Shown: positions 16,204-23,831 of the stretch, piece by piece
How the letters are laid out: the number at the start of each line of letters is the position of its first letter
Numbering within the stretch: the first letter of the stretch is position 1
Assembly (NCBI RefSeq): GCF_900129765.1
Contig: NZ_FQWU01000002.1
Span: 1,054,001 to 1,118,000, forward strand
Reading direction: 5' to 3'
Source: Massilia sp. CF038
Lineage (GTDB): Bacteria > Pseudomonadota > Gammaproteobacteria > Burkholderiales > Burkholderiaceae_D
Length of the DNA stretch: 64,000 nt
Position numbers and translations under genes: made by a program
The notes under the pieces: generated by a model
What the model was told of the DNA's origin: nothing
The model's database searches: none
Seen by the model: only the letters and a program-made list of their open reading frames with translations

Positions 16204-17325
16204 ATGCCCCAGAACATGAATGAAGCTGCCGCGCGCCTGCGCGACGCGATCCGCGCCGCCACGGCCGGTTTGATCGACCGTGAGCACCTGGCCGAATTAT
16301 TGATTCTGGCAGCAGTCGCACAGGAACACTTGCTGGTCGTCGGCCCGCCGGGCACGGCCAAAAGCGCGGTGGTGCGACGCGTGGCGCAAAGCTTGGGCGG
16401 CAATTATTTCGAGTACCTGCTGGGGCGCTTCACCGAACCATCCGAGCTGTTCGGACCGGTCAACCTGAGCAAGCTGCGCGAGGGCCTGGTCGAAACCGAC
16501 GTCAGCGGCATGCTGCCGGAAGCTGACATCGCCTTCCTCGATGAAGTCTTCCTCGGCTCCACGGCCATTCTCAACACCCTGCTTGGTGTGCTCAATGAGC
16601 GCCAGTTCCGGCGCGGCCATACGCGTATTCGCTGCCCGCTGCGCGTGTGCGTCGCCGCAGCCAATGGCTTGCCGGAAGACGAAGGCCTGGCCGCTTTTGC
16701 AGACCGCTTCCTGCTGCACGTATTTGTGGACGCGGTCCCGGACAACAAACTGGAAGACTTGCTGGCCGGTGGCTGGGCCGTTGGCCAGGCGCCGCTGACC
16801 GCGCGCGCCGATCTGGCCAGCCTGGACATGCTGAACCGCGCGGTGCCCGACGTGGACATGAGCCTGGTCCGCGCCGACCTGGCCCAGGCCATCCGCCTGC
16901 TGCGCCAGGCCAATGTGCAGCTGTCGGACCGGCGCATTGTCAAGGCCCAGCATTTGATTGCTGCGGCCACCGTGCTGGCGGGGCGCACCACGGCCAGCCG
17001 GGCCGATTTGTGGCCGCTGGTGTACGCCATCCCCACCAGCACGGGGCAGCAGAATGCCCGCGAAGCGCTGCGCGACCTGCTGGCCGAAGCGCGCCATCCG
17101 CTGCTGCACGCCGTTGTCGAGGAAGCCGTCCAGCAGCCGCTGGCACGAGTGGCACGACTGACCGAAACCGCAGCGCGCCTTTTGGCGCAAGCGATGTCGC
17201 CCGAGACTCAAGCCCAGGCAGAAGCCTTGCTGCGCGAAATCGATGCCAATTTCGACAACGCCACCATGCCGCCGGAACTGGCGGTACCACGCGCACGCCT
17301 GGTGCTCATGGCGAGCGGTGACTGA
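16204..17325 (+). CDS. MoxR-family AAA+ ATPase (MVBP ternary system)
   Basis: 373 residues. Walker A GPPGTAKS near residue 48, Walker B AFLDEVFLG near 110, preceded by the MoxR/RavA signature EYLLGRFTEPSELFGPV and followed by NTLLGVLNERQFRRG. Sensor and arginine-finger region is consistent with an active ATPase. MoxR proteins are chaperone-like ATPases that work with vWA-domain partners, and the downstream genes supply such a partner plus beta-propellers. An alternative start (MNEAAARL) lies four codons in. The stop overlaps the next ATG as TGATG. Confidence 0.9.
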   Translation: MPQNMNEAAARLRDAIRAATAGLIDREHLAELLILAAVAQEHLLVVGPPGTAKSAVVRRVAQSLGGNYFEYLLGRFTEPSELFGPVNLSKLREGLVETDVSGMLPEADIAFLDEVFLGSTAILNTLLGVLNERQFRRGHTRIRCPLRVCVAAANGLPEDEGLAAFADRFLLHVFVDAVPDNKLEDLLAGGWAVGQAPLTARADLASLDMLNRAVPDVDMSLVRADLAQAIRLLRQANVQLSDRRIVKAQHLIAAATVLAGRTTASRADLWPLVYAIPTSTGQQNAREALRDLLAEARHPLLHAVVEEAVQQPLARVARLTETAARLLAQAMSPETQAQAEALLREIDANFDNATMPPELAVPRARLVLMASGD

Positions 17326-17741
17326 TGCAGGTACTTTTGTGGAGCGAGCGTAGCGAAGCCCTGCCGCCATCGGGCATGGTGACGGCGGGCGCAGTGACGC
17401 GCCGCCTGCTCGCACGCTTGCGCAGCGTCGATGGGCAGGCGCTGTCACGCCTGTCGGTGGCTGCCACGCGCGACTTGCTGGTGCTGATAGGCCCGGCCGA
17501 CGAGCTGCCCTGGGTGGACGGCGCGCGCTACTGCGCACCGGACCCGGACGTACACAGCTTGTGGGTACCAACCAATATGCGCCCAGTGCTGCCGCCCGAC
17601 TTGATTCGCCGCAGCGCAGCCGCGCGGGCAGGCGATGGCGTCTTGCTGCTATGGCCCTCGCCAGAACAATTCGTGCCGCTGGAAAGCGCGCGCAGTCTGA
17701 CGCCGGAAGTGCTCGACTGGCTCAAGGAGCAGTGTGCATGA
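17325..17741 (+). CDS. small MVBP-associated (bpX-type) protein
   Basis: 138 residues, no signal peptide or transmembrane helix. Notable core: LPWVDGARYCAPDPD followed by LWVPTNMRPVLPPDLI. A motif of this kind recurs in the small accessory proteins of MoxR-vWA-beta-propeller systems (bpX families). I recall it as closest to bpX5 but am not certain of the number. Its one-base overlap upstream and ATGA overlap downstream place it firmly in the four-gene operon. No enzymatic motif was recognised, so it is probably a structural adaptor or substrate-binding partner. Confidence 0.72.
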   Translation: MQVLLWSERSEALPPSGMVTAGAVTRRLLARLRSVDGQALSRLSVAATRDLLVLIGPADELPWVDGARYCAPDPDVHSLWVPTNMRPVLPPDLIRRSAAARAGDGVLLLWPSPEQFVPLESARSLTPEVLDWLKEQCA

Positions 17742-19573
17742 AGCAGCTGCCTGCCCCGTTGCAGCCCTGGCATCCATGGCTGTCGTTATTCCCGCCTGAT
17801 CTGATCGAGCCTCTGGGTGCGCTGCTTCTGCGCCTGCATCCCCAGATCGGCCCTTTGCGCAGCGCGCCGGCCCGCGCCGACGCCCTGCCAGAAGGCGTGG
17901 GCAGCATCGTCCAGCGTGGACCTTACGAACGCTTGTTGATTACCGAATGGGCGTATGCAGACGCCGAACCGGATGAGTTCATTCGCCGCGCTGCCAGCGG
18001 TGAATTGATGTTTGCCGGTCCGGAGCCGGCGGCGCGCCAGCGCTCGCGCCGCTGCCTGGCCTTGTTCGACAGTGGTCCGGCGCAGCTGGGCGAGCCACGC
18101 TTGCTGCACCTGGTCCTGTTCATCCTGCTGGCGCGCCGCGCCGAGGAAGCCGGCGCCTTGTTCGAGTGGGGTGTGCTGCAGGTGCCTGGCAAGCTGCATG
18201 GCAGCAGTGACCGCGAAGCTATCAAGGCACTGCTGAACGCACGCACACTGTTTGCCGCACAAGCCCAGCACATCGAGGCCTGGAACGACGTCATTGATAG
18301 CGCCGCTGACGATGCGTGGGTGATCGGTGCGCATGGAAGCGAGCGGCCGCCCGGGGTACGCGGGCATATCGGCATTGCTCGTCACTGGCTGGAAGAGCGT
18401 CTCGACGTGCGGTTGACGATGCATCAGGCGGTGCGCCAGTTCATGCTCGATCTGCCACCGCCACCGCTGGCAACGCGGTTGCTGCGCAGTCCCTTTGAAA
18501 CCCTGGCCAGCAACGCGCAGGTGCGTCAGCCAGGGGGCCGTCCATCCCTGCTGCTGGCGCCGCGCTTTGCCGTGGCCGCATCCATGCTGGCAGTGCCGCA
18601 GCTCGATGGCGGCATCATCACGTATCCGGTCCCGAATTCGCTCAGGGCCAAGCCGGGGACGCCGCGGCGTCAGGCGGCACCGGCCACGGGCGCGATCCTG
18701 GGCGGTGGTCTGTTCGGCAAAGGGATGGGTAGTTTGATCGGTGAAGGAGACAATCTGCGCTTCAAGGGCTTTCCCATTGAAGGGTTTTCATCCAAGTACG
18801 CCGTCACCCCACGTCCGTCGAATGAGGAATTTAATCACCCGCCGCAGAGCGGCCGCTGGCTGCCAGTGTTTTTCCTGAAGTGTGAGCTTCCCGTCTCGCG
18901 TAACGCGCCGCGTATCACGCGCAGCAATGTGATCGCGCTCGACAGGAGCTTGCGTCTGGTCTGCTGGAGCAGGGAGTCTTCGACCCAGAGCAATACTGCT
19001 ACCCAATCGCCGATCAAGTTCAGCACCATCGCCAGTTGCGTCATCGGCGCTGAACAAACCTCAGACAGGATTCTGTTCGGCGTCGCCGGCAATGGAGAGA
19101 CAGAACTGAAGATTTATAAACCGGGAACAGGCACCAGCAATCTGCTGACACTGCCGCGCAGCGCAAGCAGTATCCTGTTTGGCGACCTGCGCCACTGGCC
19201 GCGATCGGGCGAGCATGGAGCGCTTGCCTTGAAGGTGGAGCCGAACGAGTGGTGGACCGGAACCAGCAAGGAGATGACCATGCTCAAGGTCGCCGAAGGT
19301 GCACGCGTGATCGGCGTGGCCAGGAGCGAAAAGCATGGCTGCGTGGGCCTGGTGGTACTGGCGCCCGGCAGGCGCATCATCGAAATGTACTCCGGCTCAG
19401 GCGTGCGCGTGCTGGTGCGCTCGTCCGGCAATATCGCGCAGGTGAGCGTGTGTCCGTTTACAGGCAACATCGCCTGGATAGGCGCCAGCAGTCTGCGCGT
19501 GTACGTGCAGGCAATCGACCAGGACAAGCCGTATCTGGAAGTACTCAATGCCGAAGGCGACAGCGATGAATAA
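17738..19573 (+). CDS. degenerate vWA / beta-propeller protein of the MVBP system
   Basis: 611 residues from ATG 17738, with AAGGAG 8 bases upstream and ATGA overlap with the previous gene. Residues 100-180 read like a vWA core, RRCLALFDSGPAQLGEPRL, where the usual metal-binding DxSxS becomes DSGPAQ. FILLARRAEEAG and FEWGVLQ follow as helix and strand. Residues about 390-600 contain repeated strand motifs ('HGALALKVEP', 'HGCVGLVVLAPGRR', 'GNIAWIG') as expected for beta-propeller blades. By analogy it is the client-binding partner of the MoxR ATPase. Domain assignment is by eye. Confidence 0.72.
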   Translation: MKQLPAPLQPWHPWLSLFPPDLIEPLGALLLRLHPQIGPLRSAPARADALPEGVGSIVQRGPYERLLITEWAYADAEPDEFIRRAASGELMFAGPEPAARQRSRRCLALFDSGPAQLGEPRLLHLVLFILLARRAEEAGALFEWGVLQVPGKLHGSSDREAIKALLNARTLFAAQAQHIEAWNDVIDSAADDAWVIGAHGSERPPGVRGHIGIARHWLEERLDVRLTMHQAVRQFMLDLPPPPLATRLLRSPFETLASNAQVRQPGGRPSLLLAPRFAVAASMLAVPQLDGGIITYPVPNSLRAKPGTPRRQAAPATGAILGGGLFGKGMGSLIGEGDNLRFKGFPIEGFSSKYAVTPRPSNEEFNHPPQSGRWLPVFFLKCELPVSRNAPRITRSNVIALDRSLRLVCWSRESSTQSNTATQSPIKFSTIASCVIGAEQTSDRILFGVAGNGETELKIYKPGTGTSNLLTLPRSASSILFGDLRHWPRSGEHGALALKVEPNEWWTGTSKEMTMLKVAEGARVIGVARSEKHGCVGLVVLAPGRRIIEMYSGSGVRVLVRSSGNIAQVSVCPFTGNIAWIGASSLRVYVQAIDQDKPYLEVLNAEGDSDE

Positions 19574-22301
19574 TATCCGGCGTCCGCTGTTCGACGGCAT
19601 GCGCGAAATCCACGCGATCTGGTTCGATGTCCCACTTATCGGCGAGCCAGCAGCACGGCGCCGCATCCTGGCCCACTGGCAGCGTGGCGCGCGACTGCAT
19701 CGTGCTGCCGAGGGCTATCTTCTGACGCTGGCACAGTCACGATTTGCCGATTGCGACGGCCTTGATGGCCTGGCGCTGTGCCGGCTGGGAACCGGCTTGT
19801 CGAGCGCCCCGCTGGCCGTTGACGAACTGGCCGCCATTCCACCCGGCGGCTGTCTGCTGGTGCGCGGTGCGCACGCCGTTGCTTGCTCACTGACCGCGGC
19901 CGAGCTGGTGGACCCGGCGCTGTGGATCGATACCAGCGCAATCGCGATTCGCGAACCAATGCGCATTCCCAGGTCGAAGGTCAAGGTCAGCATGGCCGAC
20001 CCGGAAGCCGAAAAATCCCTGCGCGAGATACTCGACAACGCGATTTTGCCGCCGAGCGAAGCGCGCGAACAATTCCTGCGCGAGCGCGCGCGCGCCGCCA
20101 AAGAAGGGACGAAGGGTGGCACCGGCGTCGCAGGCAAGGCTGTTGGCATGGCCCTTATCGCCGCAGCCGCCGGAGCGGGCTTGCTGGCGACCATGCTTAT
20201 CGGGCTGCTTGGCGCGTCGAAAACCGGCGGCGGCGGCAGCGGCAGCAGCGGCGGCGGCAGCGGCGGCAAGGCGAGCGCGGAAGCGACTGGCAGGCGCGCC
20301 CCGGACCCGATATGGAAACAAAAACTGTTCGCGGCCGCCGCCAAGCTGGCGGTCATGAGCAAGATATCCGACGTCATCGGCTGGCGCCAGGCGGCCTATC
20401 TGCGCAAAATGGTTGACATGTTCGAGCAGGGTGACATTGCCGAGGCGCTGCGCCACGCCATCCCGCTGGGCGGCGATGACGACAACATGCGCCAGCTGCT
20501 TGGCAGCTTCGGGCCGCGTTCCAGTCTGGAGATCAATGCGCCCGGCGGCACGTCAGCCACTGTCAACGTCGACATGGCGATGCAGCAGTATCTGCGCGAG
20601 AAATACCGTCATCTGTTCGCGCGCCTGGACCGCGACGGCCGCATCGATGAAGCGACCTTCGTGCTGGCGGAGCTATTGAAGTCGCCCATGGAAGCAGTCG
20701 ACTACCTCGAAAAAAACAAACGCTTCAAACAGGCAGCGCAACTGGCGGAGAAACTGCAATTGTCCGCCGAGGTCTCGCTGCGTCTGTGGTTCCTTGCGGG
20801 CGACATCGAACGCGCCGTCCGTATTGCGCGCCTGACCGGGTCATTTGCCGATGCCGTGCGCAAGCTCGAACTCAGTCAGCACAGCGGCGCGGCAGAGCTG
20901 CGCATGGCGTGGGCAAGCTACCTGGCCGCGCGCGGCGACCTGGCCGAAGCGGCCGACGCGCTGTGGCCGCTGGAGGCGCAGCACGAGCAGGCGCTGGCAT
21001 GGCTGCTGCAGGCCGAGCGCAATGGGGGCATGCCCGGTGCGCGCGCCCTGGCACGCAAACTCGCCCTGATGCCCGAAGCGCTGGCGGACAGCGTGGGCAG
21101 CATTCGCGCCATCCTCGACGCGCCAGAGGACAGCGGCGCGCGCTTGCGCGTGACCTTGTGCACCGAGCTGTGTGAATTGAATAAGCAATCGTCGGCCACC
21201 CGGCGCCTGGCCGCTGAATTGCTGCGCCCTCTGCTTGCCGAGCGCAGCGTCGGCCTCAATCAGCTGGACCGGACGACCTTGAAGCGCCTGATCACCGTTG
21301 CCGATGCAGGGACGCTGCAAAGCGACCTGCCGCCGATCGACTTCAAAGCGCCAGCCACCCCAGTGACGCTGAACAACCAGACCGCGCCGCTGCAGCTGCA
21401 CGGTGGCGACGTCGGCCTGCTGGCAATTTATGATGCGCGCCGGCTCCCGTGTGGTCAGTATCTGCTTGCACTGGGCGAAGGCGGCATGCTGCGTGTGACT
21501 GCCAAAGGCAAGCACGTGGTGCATTTCCCGCTGCCGGCCTTCCAGCTGGTGTTGTCGAAAAACGGCCAGCGTGCACTCGCACTGGCCCGGCGCGGGGACG
21601 TGGTACGGGTCAGCCGCGTGGACCTGGTCACGTGCAAGGTGAGCGACTGGATCACGCATCCAATCGACTTTTGGGCTGGCCAGTATGACGGTGTGGTCTG
21701 GAATGCCGTGATTGACAACCGGGTGGTAGCGATTGATACCACCCAGGACCACTTGGCCCTGGTGTGGCAGATTGCCGACCTGCCCGGCAGAGTCGTCGCC
21801 TTCCATGACACTGGCGCAAGCCAGACGATCCTGATCGGTACCGACAGCGCCCTTGAACAGTGGCGCTACCAGCTTCCGGACCGGCGTCTCATCCAGCGCG
21901 ACAGTTTTTCCCTGCCGGTCGACGGGCAGCTCGCACTCGCGCACCCGGCCTGCAGTACACCGCTGGTGCTGCGCCTTGATCAGAATGACGGCGTCGGGAC
22001 CCTGCACGTGCCGCGCCTGCGTGGCGGTGACCTGGAAATCCAGGTGCCGGTGGCCGCCGAAACCAGCGTGGACACCAAGGCCAGCTGGTTGATGGTGCAG
22101 TCGGTGGACAGTGACGGCCAGTTCCGCTGCATGGTGGTGGACCGCCAGCTCCATGCCGTGGTGGCGCAATTGAATCTGGCGCATGCCGAACATGCGGGGG
22201 TGGCCGCGCACGACGACCATATTCTGCTGTTCGACCGCGCTGGCCGCCTGCTCGACCTGGACACCACAGACTGCAAAGTGCACAGCCTGTCGATCAGTTG
22301 A
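19566..22301 (+). CDS. large membrane-anchored solenoid/beta-propeller protein (bpX6-like)
   Basis: 911 residues from ATG 19566, overlapping the previous gene by 8 bases (ATG 19548 is an alternative start). Order: N-terminal 110-residue module with RPLFDGMREIHAIWFDVP, bpX6-like by recall; charged helical segment; one hydrophobic helix (MALIAAAAGAGLLATMLIGL, about 195-220); a Gly/Ser linker made mostly of G and S; then a helical repeat region (about 300-600) and a C-terminal beta-propeller (about 610-905). It probably anchors the ternary system at the membrane. The low-complexity linker is unusual and would let the two halves move independently. Confidence 0.72.
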   Translation: MNNIRRPLFDGMREIHAIWFDVPLIGEPAARRRILAHWQRGARLHRAAEGYLLTLAQSRFADCDGLDGLALCRLGTGLSSAPLAVDELAAIPPGGCLLVRGAHAVACSLTAAELVDPALWIDTSAIAIREPMRIPRSKVKVSMADPEAEKSLREILDNAILPPSEAREQFLRERARAAKEGTKGGTGVAGKAVGMALIAAAAGAGLLATMLIGLLGASKTGGGGSGSSGGGSGGKASAEATGRRAPDPIWKQKLFAAAAKLAVMSKISDVIGWRQAAYLRKMVDMFEQGDIAEALRHAIPLGGDDDNMRQLLGSFGPRSSLEINAPGGTSATVNVDMAMQQYLREKYRHLFARLDRDGRIDEATFVLAELLKSPMEAVDYLEKNKRFKQAAQLAEKLQLSAEVSLRLWFLAGDIERAVRIARLTGSFADAVRKLELSQHSGAAELRMAWASYLAARGDLAEAADALWPLEAQHEQALAWLLQAERNGGMPGARALARKLALMPEALADSVGSIRAILDAPEDSGARLRVTLCTELCELNKQSSATRRLAAELLRPLLAERSVGLNQLDRTTLKRLITVADAGTLQSDLPPIDFKAPATPVTLNNQTAPLQLHGGDVGLLAIYDARRLPCGQYLLALGEGGMLRVTAKGKHVVHFPLPAFQLVLSKNGQRALALARRGDVVRVSRVDLVTCKVSDWITHPIDFWAGQYDGVVWNAVIDNRVVAIDTTQDHLALVWQIADLPGRVVAFHDTGASQTILIGTDSALEQWRYQLPDRRLIQRDSFSLPVDGQLALAHPACSTPLVLRLDQNDGVGTLHVPRLRGGDLEIQVPVAAETSVDTKASWLMVQSVDSDGQFRCMVVDRQLHAVVAQLNLAHAEHAGVAAHDDHILLFDRAGRLLDLDTTDCKVHSLSIS

Positions 22302-23478
22302 CGGCGCAGGTGGCGACAGCGCCGCGACGGGTGGAGCGTCCTGCCTGTGAAAAGACAGGCGCTGCGTGCCGCGTGTCCGGGCCCGGCTCTTGCGCGGCGG
22401 GTTGCGGGCTGTGATACGCGCCCATCGCGCCACCGTTGTCGGCGCCGCTGGCGATCTCCCAGGCGCAATCGTCCGCCAGCGTCGCGTAGTCGGCACTGCC
22501 ATACCTCATACTGCGAAAGCGCGGCAGTATGCGCTGGCGTTCCTGCCAGGATGCGCCAGCCAGACGTGCTTCGTCCGGCTGGCAATGCGCGCGTGCCGGC
22601 GTTCTTGAACCGGCAGCGAGATAGCAGTACCGGATCAGCCCCTGATCGCGCCGTCCTGCCAGCAAGGCGCCGAGAAAAATTGCGTTCTCGGCCAGAGCCA
22701 GTCGGGCAAGCTGGCTGACACCAACCACCGTGCTGCGCAGGATGGTCGCACATACGCGTGCGGCATCCTGCTGCCGGTCGGCGATGGCCAGTCCGGCCGC
22801 GTGGCCAGCATCGATGATGCTGTCGCAAACCAGCAGCGCGCCGCCCGCGCCATTCAACTGCAGGCCGCCGGTAATGCAGTGATCGAGGCACAGCGCGACG
22901 GCGTTCACGTCCGAGACCAGACTGGGTGCGCTGCCCCAGCGCGCTTCCCCCACGCCTTCGGTCTCCCAACCGGGCACCAGCGTGCAGTGGCGCAGCACAA
23001 CTTGCGCGGGTACGCCGGCACAACTGCCCCGCAGCGCCAGCGCACCGCCGGCGATCAACACACCATCAATGTGCAAGCGTGCGCCTTTGGCGCAGTCGAC
23101 GACAATCCGTTCCCGCTCGCCGCTGTGGTAGTCGAATATGCGCAAGGTGGGCCGGCACATGTCTGCCGCGCGAAGATAGAGTTCATCGTCAGGGTCCAGC
23201 CGGATTGAGGGTGCTTCGTGGTAGGTGGTACTGTCCGCAATTTCAATCACCGCCACGCGCGGTCCATTGCCGGCGCGTTTGTCGGCAGTCCACTGGGCCA
23301 GCGCCTGCGTCACGGTGGCGAACTCCCCTGGGGCGCAGCGTTTTTGTACCCGGTACACGGGCGCACCCGGCAGGGCAAGCGCTGCACGCGAGTAATGCCC
23401 GCCGCCAATGGACGTCGCACGAGCGCCGGCGGCGAATTGCTCATTAGAATTATGCAAATGGCTGGCATGCCGTCCCAT
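22294..23478 (-). CDS. parallel beta-helix protein with a contractile-injection-type C-terminal motif
   Basis: 394 residues, convergent with and overlapping the MVBP operon by 8 bases. The middle (about 95-290) has the short hydrophobic repeats of a right-handed parallel beta-helix (LHIDGVLIAGGALALRGS, VVLRHCTLVPG, ALCLDHCITGG, LLVCDSIIDAG). The tail contains RYCYLAAGSRTPARAHCQP and MRYGSADYATLADDC followed by EIASGADNGGAMGAYH. I recall this tail from large beta-helix proteins encoded beside extracellular contractile injection systems and phage-tail-like clusters. No signal peptide. No such system is in the window, so its role here is unknown. Confidence 0.7.
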   Translation of the reverse strand: MGRHASHLHNSNEQFAAGARATSIGGGHYSRAALALPGAPVYRVQKRCAPGEFATVTQALAQWTADKRAGNGPRVAVIEIADSTTYHEAPSIRLDPDDELYLRAADMCRPTLRIFDYHSGERERIVVDCAKGARLHIDGVLIAGGALALRGSCAGVPAQVVLRHCTLVPGWETEGVGEARWGSAPSLVSDVNAVALCLDHCITGGLQLNGAGGALLVCDSIIDAGHAAGLAIADRQQDAARVCATILRSTVVGVSQLARLALAENAIFLGALLAGRRDQGLIRYCYLAAGSRTPARAHCQPDEARLAGASWQERQRILPRFRSMRYGSADYATLADDCAWEIASGADNGGAMGAYHSPQPAAQEPGPDTRHAAPVFSQAGRSTRRGAVATCAVN

Positions 23479-23784
23479 GATTGATCTCGGTCAGTTGTGC
23501 CGGTCTCGTTCGTTGACGAAACCGTTGGCTACATTACAACGTAACCAACTGTTACTCACTTTGATTAAAATCAACCCGCATTGGATATGGCGCCAGATTC
23601 CTTATCCTTTCGGCTTGACAAGGCTGTCCTGCGAGATTGATCAGGACATGTCCATCCGTTCGACTGCGTCCACCAGGCGTGTCAGGTCACAGGCGTAAAA
23701 ACCGGCAGAGTGTGCCGAATTGAGCTCGATAATGTTGGGTCGGCGCTGGCCACGCCACGTGCATCAAGCGCATACGCCGCAGTT
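23479..23784. other. non-coding gap upstream of the beta-helix gene
   Basis: About 300 bases with lower GC in the left half. It contains the 26-base palindrome described separately. No gene was seen on either strand. Confidence 0.4.
23524..23549. promoter_or_regulatory. 26-base imperfect palindrome
   Basis: The outer arms GTTGG and CCAAC match exactly, with TAC/GTA and TT/AA inside. The remaining mismatches are all transitions, so the minus-strand transcript would pair throughout with G-U wobbles. It lies 46 bases upstream of the beta-helix start codon, suitable for an operator or a 5' leader hairpin. Confidence 0.45.
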
Positions 23785-23815
23785 AAAAAAAAAGCCCGCT
23801 GTGCCAGCGGGCTTT
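23785..23815 (-). terminator. Rho-independent terminator of clpS-clpA
   Basis: An 11-bp stem, AAAGCCCGCTG with CAGCGGGCTTT, has a three-base loop and, on the minus strand, continues into a run of at least nine T. It lies 17 bases beyond the clpA stop. Confidence 0.92.
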
Positions 23816-23831
23816 CGGGCAGCCGGATCGA

